Below, piece by piece: positions 57,654 to 64,000 of a stretch of DNA of 64,000 nucleotides; position 1 is the first letter of the stretch; every line of letters starts with the position of its first letter. This DNA is from an uncultured Eubacteriales bacterium. GTDB lineage: Bacteria; Bacillota; Clostridia; Oscillospirales; Oscillospiraceae. The notes beneath the pieces were generated by a model. That model saw nothing but the letters and a program-made list of their open reading frames with translations, ran no database searches and was not told the origin of the DNA. Made by a program: the position numbers and the translations under genes. Where the stretch lies: NCBI GenBank assembly GCA_905198835.1, contig CAJKDY010000004.1, positions 62,001-126,000 on the forward strand, in the 5' to 3' direction.

Positions 57654-59843
57654 ATGTTAACTATTCAACAGCGACCTATGGTGTATCGGGACGGCAAGTT
57701 GGTTCCCGGGACAGGGGACAAGGGTGGCACGATAGCTGCCCGGATCATCGCCGGGCACAATAGCTCCGCGGACCCCGACCGACTCAGCGTCAAATTTGAC
57801 GCCATGGCGTCCCACGACATCACCTATGTGGGCATCATCCAGACAGCCCGGGCCTCGGGCATGACGGAGTTTCCGCTGCCCTATGTGCTGACCAACTGCC
57901 ACAATTCTCTGTGCGCCGTGGGCGGTACCATCAATGAGGACGACCACCGCTTTGGCCTCAGCGCCGCCCAGAAGTATGGCGGCGAGTTCGTCCCCGCCCA
58001 TCAGGCGGTCATCCACTCCTATATGCGCGAGCGCTACGCCGCGCCGGGGAAGATGATCCTGGGCTCGGACAGCCACACCCGCTATGGCGCCTACGGCTGT
58101 ATGGCTGTGGGCGAGGGCGGGCCGGAGCTGGCCCGGCAACTGCTGGGCAAGACCTACGACCTGGCAAGGCCCAAGGTCATGGCCGTCTATCTCACCGGCG
58201 CGCCCCGACCCGGCGTGGGCCCCCAGGACGTGGCCCTGGCCCTCATCGCCGCTACCTTCCCTGAGGGCATCGTGAAGAACGCCGCGCTGGAGTTCATCGG
58301 CCCCGGTGTTTCTGAGCTCTCCATGGACTACCGCTGCGGCATCGACGTGATGACCACCGAGACTACCTGCTGGTCCAGCGTGTGGCAGACCGATGCGCGC
58401 ACCCGCGATGCCCTTGCCGCGCTGGGCAGGGGAGAGAGCTATGCGGAGCTGGCCCCGGAGGAGGGCGCGGAGTATGACGGCGTGGTGTTCGTGGAGTTGG
58501 ACAAGGTAGAGCCCATGATCGCCCTCCCGTTCCATCCCTCTCTGGCCTATCCCATCCGGGAGTTCAAGGCGAATATGGCCGACCTTTTGCACGAAGTGGA
58601 CGTGCGCACTGCCGAGCAGCTAGGGGTGCGAAACGCCCCGTCGCTGACGGAGAAGATCCGTGACGGCAAGTTCTATGTGGACCAAGGAGTCATCGCCGGC
58701 TGCTCGGGCGGTACATACCAAAACCTCAAGCGGGCCGCTGAAATTTTGGCCGGCGGTGCTACCGGGGACGGCCACTTCTGGCTCTCCTGCTATCCCGGCT
58801 CCATGCCTATCAATCTGGAGCTGACGAAAGCGGGCTATCTGGCCCAGCTGATGGCGGCGGGCTGCTCCATTCGCTCCTGCTTCTGCGGACCCTGCTTTGG
58901 GGCCGGGGACGTGCCCGCCAACGGCGCCTTCTCCATCCGCCACTCCACCCGGAACTTCCCCAGCCGCGAGGGCGCCAAGCCCGGCGAGGGCCAGGTGAGC
59001 TATGTGGCGCTGATGGACGCCCGGAGCATTGCCGCCACGGCCAAAAACGGCGGCGTTTTGACCGGCGCGGACGAGATCGATTGCCCTGCGGATAAGGCCG
59101 ATGAGCAGTGGGCCTATGACGACAGCGCTTATAAGTCCCGGGTCTACTACGGCGTGGGCCACCCCAAGCCTGACACCGAGCTGGTCTTTGGCCCCAACAT
59201 CGCCGACTGGCCCCAGCAGATCCCCCTGCCCGAGGACCTGCTGCTCACCTGCTGCGCGGCCATCTACGACCCGGTGACCACCACCGACGAGCTCATCCCC
59301 TCCGGCGAGACCTCGTCCTACCGCTCCAATCCCATCCGGCTTTCTCAGTTTGCTCTGTCGCGCAAGGAGCCGAAGTACGTCCAGCGGGCCCAGGCCATCC
59401 AGGAAAAGGAGTTGGCCCGACGGGCGGGGAAGGACACCACTCTGGGCGATTACGCTGCCCGGACGGGCCTTGGCTCCTTCATCATGGCCCTGAAGCCCGG
59501 CGACGGCTCGGCCCGGGAGCAGGCGGCCTCCTGCCAGCGGGTGCTGGGCGGCGTAGCCAACCTGGCCGCCGAGTACGCCACCAAGCGCTACCGCTCCAAC
59601 GTCATCAACTGGGGCATGCTGCCCTTTATCGCCGAGGACGTGGAGCAGTGGGGCCTCCAGAGCGGCGACACCCTCTACATCCCCGGCATCCGCAAGCTGC
59701 TGGAGGGGGACGGCGAGGCCATCGCCGCCACCCTGATCCAAGGGGAAAAGCAGACTCCTGTTACCCTCAAGCTCCCCGGACTGAGCCGGGAGGAGCGGGA
59801 CATTATCCTGGCGGGGTGCCTCATTAACTACTACAAGCAGTAA
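57654..59843 (+). CDS. Aconitase-family hydratase (YbhJ-like)
   Basis: 729 residues, a stand-alone aconitase-superfamily hydratase like E. coli YbhJ. Visible landmarks are LTNCHNSLCAVGGT, ILGSDSHTRYGAYGCMAVGEGG (substrate-binding SDSHT), DQGVIAGCSGGTYQNL, SCFCGPCFGAGD (two of the cluster Cys) and FSIRHSTRNFPSREG with the active-site Arg residues. It should carry a 4Fe-4S cluster and hydrate or dehydrate a hydroxy acid; citrate is not assured. GGGAGGAGATATT precedes ATG 57654. Monocistronic, with promoter and terminator. Confidence 0.88.
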   Translation: MLTIQQRPMVYRDGKLVPGTGDKGGTIAARIIAGHNSSADPDRLSVKFDAMASHDITYVGIIQTARASGMTEFPLPYVLTNCHNSLCAVGGTINEDDHRFGLSAAQKYGGEFVPAHQAVIHSYMRERYAAPGKMILGSDSHTRYGAYGCMAVGEGGPELARQLLGKTYDLARPKVMAVYLTGAPRPGVGPQDVALALIAATFPEGIVKNAALEFIGPGVSELSMDYRCGIDVMTTETTCWSSVWQTDARTRDALAALGRGESYAELAPEEGAEYDGVVFVELDKVEPMIALPFHPSLAYPIREFKANMADLLHEVDVRTAEQLGVRNAPSLTEKIRDGKFYVDQGVIAGCSGGTYQNLKRAAEILAGGATGDGHFWLSCYPGSMPINLELTKAGYLAQLMAAGCSIRSCFCGPCFGAGDVPANGAFSIRHSTRNFPSREGAKPGEGQVSYVALMDARSIAATAKNGGVLTGADEIDCPADKADEQWAYDDSAYKSRVYYGVGHPKPDTELVFGPNIADWPQQIPLPEDLLLTCCAAIYDPVTTTDELIPSGETSSYRSNPIRLSQFALSRKEPKYVQRAQAIQEKELARRAGKDTTLGDYAARTGLGSFIMALKPGDGSAREQAASCQRVLGGVANLAAEYATKRYRSNVINWGMLPFIAEDVEQWGLQSGDTLYIPGIRKLLEGDGEAIAATLIQGEKQTPVTLKLPGLSREERDIILAGCLINYYKQ

Positions 59844-59856
59844 TACGGAAAAAGAG

Positions 59857-59896
59857 AGTTCCCGGTGCGGCATTTGACGCACCGGGAACTTTTTTA
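59857..59896 (+). terminator. Terminator of the hydratase gene
   Basis: 13-bp stem AGTTCCCGGTGCG / CGCACCGGGAACT followed by TTTTTT. Confidence 0.9.
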
Positions 59897-59967
59897 TCAC
59901 AGCGGCACAATGGCGCAACAATTGGAAGCGCTGATGCGTCATATAGGCAGAGAGGAGGCGGTGCCTC

Positions 59968-60450
59968 ATGGAGAGACCTATCCGGCCGGATTGGGAAGCC
60001 CTGGTGACAGAAAATGAACACAAGCTCTACCGCGCCGCCCTGGCCATCCTGGGCCACCAGCAAGAGGCGGAGGACGCGGTACAGGACGCTTTTTTGCGCT
60101 ACCTGGAAAAGGCTCCGGCCCGGCTGGAAAGCCCCGGCGCGTGGCTGATGCGGGTGCTGGTCAACGGCTGCAAGTCCCGCCTGCGGCTCAAGTGGCGGCA
60201 GGTGGTGGAGCTACCTGAGGAGCTGGCCGCTCAAGCGGTCCAGGAGGACGAGCGGGAGGAGTTGGAGGAACTGTGGCAGTTGCCGGCGGAGGACCGCACG
60301 GTGATCCACCTCTTTTACTACCAGGGGTATTCCACCGATGAGATCGCCCGGCTGATGGGCGCTCGGCCCGGCACGGTGCGGTCCCGGCTGTCCCGGGCCC
60401 GGCAGAAGCTCAAGACCCTGCTGGCCGAGGAAAATGAAGGAGGAAACTGA
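59968..60450 (+). CDS. ECF-type RNA polymerase sigma factor
   Basis: 160 residues. Region 2 has LYRAALAILGHQQEAEDAVQDAFLRYLE (about residues 16-43; -10 recognition) and region 4 has HLFYYQGYSTDEIARLMG, then TVRSRLSRARQKLK (about 110-150; -35 recognition). The linker is short, as in ECF sigma factors. GGAGGCGGTGCCTC lies upstream of ATG 59968. One base separates it from a membrane protein that probably sequesters it. Confidence 0.92.
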   Translation: MERPIRPDWEALVTENEHKLYRAALAILGHQQEAEDAVQDAFLRYLEKAPARLESPGAWLMRVLVNGCKSRLRLKWRQVVELPEELAAQAVQEDEREELEELWQLPAEDRTVIHLFYYQGYSTDEIARLMGARPGTVRSRLSRARQKLKTLLAEENEGGN

Positions 60451-60451
60451 T

Positions 60452-61927
60452 ATGAACGCATATGGACGATATATGGATCGGCAGACCCTGTCCGCCGGGG
60501 CCCACGCCCGTCTGCTGGCTATGGAGGCCCCCGCCCGGCGCGAGGCCCCCGCCAGGCATAAATCCCCCTGGATGGCCTACGGCTCTCTGGCCGCCGCGCT
60601 GCTGGTGGCGGTGGGATTGGGGGCCTACGGGCTGTGGGGCGGCGCGGCCCCCGGACCTCAGCCGCCGACCCTGAGCCTGGTGACGCCCTCCCAGAGCCCC
60701 ACCCAGGAGGACCAGAGCGGCCATTCCTTTGTGGCCCAGGGCCCGGCGGACAGCGCCAAGCTGATGTTTCCCAATGTCCACGCCGTGGACTACGCCGATG
60801 TGTCCGGCCAGCCCGAGGTGGCCGCTTCCATCAGCCGCACCCCCGGCTCCTTTGACGTGGAACTGACCCGCGCGGACGTGATGAAGCTCTTCTGGGGCCC
60901 CGAGGGCAAGCCTGAGGTGGTGAATCCCAAGGTGGATACCGGGGACTTTCCGCTCTTTTTGATGGACTGGCAGGACTATACCATCAGCGCCAGGGCTATG
61001 TACGACGAAAAGGGCGATCTTTGGCAGCTCAATGTCTATGGGGAGTTGGGGGAGGATTCCTTTACCCTGATGGCCGCGCCGGGGCATATCCCGCCCACCT
61101 GCTGTGTGGAGAGCGGGGCGGTGGTGACCAAGGTCCTGGGCACTGAAGTCAGCGGCTGGTACCGAAGCTACGACCGGGACGGGGACGGCCAGGTGGAGCA
61201 CGTCTGCACCAGTGAGTTTTTTGTAAACGGCGTGGGCTACCGTTTTGAAAACGTGGGTTCCGACGGGATGCGGGCCGGGGGAGATGAGGCCACTGACTTA
61301 GGCGGCGCTCAGCTCTTCAACGCCATGGTAGTCAACCACTTCTGCCGCTCGGACGGCGGGCTTTATCTGGACGACATTGCCCACTGTGACGACATCCCCG
61401 CCTGGCGGGAGGAGACCTTTGAGACGCTGGAGCAGGCTAGACAGGAGGCGGCCTTTGCCCCCTATCTCCCTCTGGGCGAGCCCATTAGCTTTGGTATCCC
61501 CAGCGGCTTTGGGGACTTCGAGGCCCGGCTGAGTTACCACCAGGAGAGTCATAACCGCCTGAGCGTCCGCTGGAGCCGGGGTTATGACGATATCGAGGTG
61601 ACGGTGTGGCTCCCCGAGGGCCAGGACCGCTACCCCCAGAGCGAGGTCCCGGTGGACGTAAACGTGCCCGAGAGCTACGACTGGCGGCTCTACGACGGCC
61701 CCATCTGCGACACGGTGCCCGAGGAGTATCAGATGGACTTCTATATGCCCACCTTCCGCTCCCAGGATATGTCCCTGGAGGTGGTGAAGGCCCGTGGCCA
61801 CGAAAAGGATACCGGCGGGCTGGCCTACCGCTTCCGGGTGCGGCACGACAACGGCGTAGTGGTGGACTACGACTGCTCCGCCGTCACCGCCGACTACGTT
61901 TGGAGCCTGGTGGAGGCGACGCTGTAA
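60452..61927 (+). CDS. Membrane-anchored anti-sigma-like protein
   Basis: 491 residues. A short cytoplasmic N-terminus (about 1-45), one transmembrane helix (about 47-68, YGSLAAALLVAVGLGAYGLW), then a large extracellular domain of unrecognised fold. A segment YDRDGDGQVEH near residue 240 looks like a calcium-binding loop. Coupling to the ECF sigma gene suggests an anti-sigma sensor, although no zinc-binding HxxxCxxC motif is seen in the cytoplasmic part. AGGAGG lies eight bases before ATG 60452. Confidence 0.7.
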   Translation: MNAYGRYMDRQTLSAGAHARLLAMEAPARREAPARHKSPWMAYGSLAAALLVAVGLGAYGLWGGAAPGPQPPTLSLVTPSQSPTQEDQSGHSFVAQGPADSAKLMFPNVHAVDYADVSGQPEVAASISRTPGSFDVELTRADVMKLFWGPEGKPEVVNPKVDTGDFPLFLMDWQDYTISARAMYDEKGDLWQLNVYGELGEDSFTLMAAPGHIPPTCCVESGAVVTKVLGTEVSGWYRSYDRDGDGQVEHVCTSEFFVNGVGYRFENVGSDGMRAGGDEATDLGGAQLFNAMVVNHFCRSDGGLYLDDIAHCDDIPAWREETFETLEQARQEAAFAPYLPLGEPISFGIPSGFGDFEARLSYHQESHNRLSVRWSRGYDDIEVTVWLPEGQDRYPQSEVPVDVNVPESYDWRLYDGPICDTVPEEYQMDFYMPTFRSQDMSLEVVKARGHEKDTGGLAYRFRVRHDNGVVVDYDCSAVTADYVWSLVEATL

Positions 61928-61946
61928 GGGCATAAATGACAAGACA

Positions 61947-61976
61947 GGGGGACGGTTTTTCAAACCGTCCCCCTTG
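61947..61976. terminator. Terminator between anti-sigma-like and pectin-esterase genes
   Basis: 12-bp stem GGGGGACGGTTT / AAACCGTCCCCC, loop TTC, T-rich tail. Confidence 0.85.
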
Positions 61977-62012
61977 TGTTTGATCAGACCGGCGCGTCAA
62001 GGATGCCGCGCC

Positions 62013-64000
62013 CTACGGCTCTGGGATCACCAGCACTTGGCCCACATAGATGGCGTTGGGGTTTTTGATCTGATCCCGGTTGGCTTCAAAGATCAAAACG
62101 TACTTGCGTCCGCTGCCATAGAACCGCTGGGCGATGGACCACAGGCTGTCGCCCTTTTGGACGGTGTAGGTGCTGGCGGCAGGGGTGGGCTGGGTCGGCT
62201 CCACAGGAGCAGACGGCTCGCTCGGGCTAGGCTCGGGCTGAGGGCCCACGGGGCGGGCGGAGGCGATGGCGTCAAAGAGACTCTGGCCCACGCCCTCCCA
62301 GTAGGCGGCCTTTTCGGTGTAATCGCTGCGCATATCATAGGCCGAGAAGCGGCCCTCGGCGTTGACCAGGAAGGCGGTCTCCCCCTTGGGGGTCTGGCCC
62401 AGCACCTTGGCCGGTGCCTTCACCGCGTGGGAGATGTCCACGTCCAGGCCCTGGATGGCCTGGGCCATGAGGGCGGCCTCGATCATGCCGCCCAGCTTGT
62501 TGGAGTGGGTGGACTCGCCCACGGCCATGACCTGCTGGCCGTAGAGGTCGCCGCCGCAGGTCTTGTAGGCGTCCACAAACATCTTCTCCGTCAGGGCGAA
62601 AGCGTCGATGCACAACACGTTTTCCTCGGAGGCCAGCTGGCGCACGGCGGCGCAGTAGGCGTTGGTCTTTACCTCGCTGGTGGATTCATCGTGGTGGGGG
62701 CGGATGGACCCGTCGGGCTCATAGTACATCCGGGACACGGGGGTGACCAGCACCGGGGTGGCCCCGGCGTTCCGGGCCACATCGATGTACTGCTTGAGAT
62801 ACCACTTATAGGTGCCGCCGCAGTCCCAGGTGTAGCAAGTCTCGCCCCAGGCGGCGGGCAGACCTGCGGGGGTGGGCTGGCGCGTGCCGGGAGTGGTGGG
62901 GTAGACGCCGCTGGCATCCGGCGCGCCCAGGGGGGCGTGGCGCTCGGTGAGGTGGCTTTGGTCGGCGTTGGAGGCGTCGTTGTGGCCGAACTGGATGAAG
63001 AGATAGTCCCCCGGGCCGATCTTCTCGGCAATCTTATCCAAGGAGCCCTCGTTGATGAAGTTCCGGGTGGAGCGGCCGCCCTGGGCGTAGTTCACCACGG
63101 TGACCTGGCTGGGGTCGAAGAAGGACTGCAAAAACTCGCCCCAGGAGCCTTCAGATTGGTTCTTGCCGTCGTTATACATCCCCTTGGCGGAGTAGTCCTT
63201 CACCGTGGAGTCGCCGGCCAGGAAGATGTTGATGCCCTGGCCCAGGGCTACGTCCCCAGGGGCTGCGCCGGGGTCATTCCAGCCCTCCTTGACGGTCTCG
63301 AGGAGGGTGTAGCTCTTGGCCTGGCCCGTCTGGCCACCCACTGTGGCGGGGGTGACCACCACCTTGAGCTTGCAGCCCAGGTCGCCGGCCTGGATCTTAT
63401 AGCTTCGGCTCACGTTGGCCACGGAGGATTTTAACAGGGTCTCAGTCCCATCGGGGGCCACGGCGTACCACTGGATGCGGGAGACGTCATGGGCGTTGTT
63501 GGCAGCGCCCAGGGAGTAACCCACGGTCAGGGTGTGGCCCGCCTTGGGGAGGTTGATGTCGCCGTTGTCGGTGACAATGGGATCGGTTTCAAAGACCACG
63601 CTCTGGGCCTCCTCGGCATAGTAGTGGGGCGTCCATGTGCCCAGGTAATCGGCCACATTGGCCTGCACGGTATCCGACAGGGAAAAGCGGGCGTCCTCGG
63701 GCTTGTTGCCGCTCATCTCCGTCCAGCCGTCGGCCAGGCCGTCAGACTCCAGCCAGGTCCCCTGGAAGGCCACAGCCGCGTCCTTGCCCCAGGGCCGGCC
63801 GTAGTAGCCCGGGGTAACGGTGAGACCGTCATTGGCCGTCACGGCGCAGGAGCGGAAGAGGTAGCCTTTTTCGCTGAGCTCTTGTCGGGCGGCGGTGATG
63901 TAGCCCCCGGTGGAGCCTTCGGAATAGCCTTTCCAGCGAAGCTCACAGCCGTCGAAGACTACGTTGCCCGAGCCGAAGATATAGTCGGTGTTGCCCTCGA
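62013..64000 (-). CDS. Secreted pectin methylesterase (CE8) - SGNH acetylesterase (CE12-like) - LysM protein, 5' end outside window
   Basis: The frame is open to the window edge; 662 codons are visible. The first residues ([17 protein letters not shown], then GGYITAAR) are the C-terminal half of a CE8 pectin methylesterase, with catalytic Asp in TDYIFGSG. An Ig-like segment follows. Then comes an SGNH/CE12-type esterase with [11 protein letters not shown] (Ser nucleophile), FGHNDASN and [10 protein letters not shown] (catalytic His), similar to rhamnogalacturonan acetylesterases. A Pro-rich linker and a C-terminal LysM ([18 protein letters not shown]) complete it. It should strip methyl and acetyl groups from pectin, helping the SLH pectate lyase. 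Confidence 0.88.
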   Translation of the reverse strand, partial: EGNTDYIFGSGNVVFDGCELRWKGYSEGSTGGYITAARQELSEKGYLFRSCAVTANDGLTVTPGYYGRPWGKDAAVAFQGTWLESDGLADGWTEMSGNKPEDARFSLSDTVQANVADYLGTWTPHYYAEEAQSVVFETDPIVTDNGDINLPKAGHTLTVGYSLGAANNAHDVSRIQWYAVAPDGTETLLKSSVANVSRSYKIQAGDLGCKLKVVVTPATVGGQTGQAKSYTLLETVKEGWNDPGAAPGDVALGQGINIFLAGDSTVKDYSAKGMYNDGKNQSEGSWGEFLQSFFDPSQVTVVNYAQGGRSTRNFINEGSLDKIAEKIGPGDYLFIQFGHNDASNADQSHLTERHAPLGAPDASGVYPTTPGTRQPTPAGLPAAWGETCYTWDCGGTYKWYLKQYIDVARNAGATPVLVTPVSRMYYEPDGSIRPHHDESTSEVKTNAYCAAVRQLASEENVLCIDAFALTEKMFVDAYKTCGGDLYGQQVMAVGESTHSNKLGGMIEAALMAQAIQGLDVDISHAVKAPAKVLGQTPKGETAFLVNAEGRFSAYDMRSDYTEKAAYWEGVGQSLFDAIASARPVGPQPEPSPSEPSAPVEPTQPTPAASTYTVQKGDSLWSIAQRFYGSGRKYVLIFEANRDQIKNPNAIYVGQVLVIPEP

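Noticed and set aside
58620..60023. A 467-codon minus-strand frame over the hydratase and sigma genes
   Set aside because: Shadow of a high-GC gene with consistent third-position bias; it crosses the hydratase terminator.

Overview
The window looks like the chromosome of a Gram-positive, GC-rich, anaerobic gut clostridium of the Oscillospiraceae type (Flavonifractor, Lawsonibacter or Intestinimonas-like). The basis is strong AGGAGG ribosome binding sites, S-layer homology (SLH) surface proteins, LytTR/DUF3021 and ECF sigma gene pairs, an oleate hydratase, and many small clostridial DUF families. The genus assignment is inference; no rRNA gene is present.

Layout. 1-10.2 kb is ordinary high-GC chromosome: a zinc-ribbon membrane protein cut by the window edge, a TPM-domain protein, a MATE exporter, an SDR oxidoreductase, a minus-strand run of small soluble genes, a LytTR/DUF3021 regulator pair, an EamA transporter, a vWA protein and a Cu/Zn SOD-like protein. 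The SOD-like tail runs into an antisense relic of the EamA gene. 10.2-16.3 kb is one 2018-residue SLH-anchored pectate lyase. 16.5-17.2 kb holds a broken recQ.

17.5-34 kb is an accessory region. A 6-kb block (17.7-23.7 kb) carries a membrane-anchored protein, two tandem cytosine-5 methyltransferases, a Sau3AI-family restriction enzyme, an unrecognised 278-residue protein and a Vsr endonuclease. Mobile-element relics follow (DUF6076, a winged-helix fragment, a broken ribbon-helix-helix-type gene), then an SDR/TetR pair. Next is an AT-rich block (27.5-31.7 kb) with a radical SAM protein and a self-contained two-gene unit: a class III nucleotide-cyclase-like protein plus an HSP90-like GHKL ATPase. 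That unit is my best candidate for an undescribed defence or signalling system. Integrase relics and a DUF7662 gene close the region.

34-49 kb returns to the chromosome: an MBL hydrolase/HxlR regulator pair, a radical SAM protein, oleate hydratase with a TetR regulator, and a run of small same-strand genes (nitroreductase, AAC(6')-like acetyltransferase, ABM, VOC, DUF3795, GNAT). A GC-rich repeat recurs next to several of their stop codons, a cassette-like arrangement. A hybrid histidine kinase and a solute-binding lipoprotein are embedded in this run.

49-57.3 kb is accessory again: an HNH endonuclease whose membrane anchor is cut off by an in-frame stop, then an integrative mobilizable element. 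The element has a serine recombinase, two secreted cargo proteins, a candidate small RNA, a candidate oriT and a MobV-type relaxase, and it ends beside tRNA-Ala(CGC). 57.4-64 kb carries an aconitase-family hydratase, an ECF sigma/anti-sigma-like pair, and the end of a secreted pectin methylesterase-acetylesterase-LysM protein, which may act with the SLH pectate lyase in pectin breakdown.

All family calls were made by reading translated sequence without a database search. Promoters and terminators come from visual matching to consensus and perfect or near-perfect hairpins.
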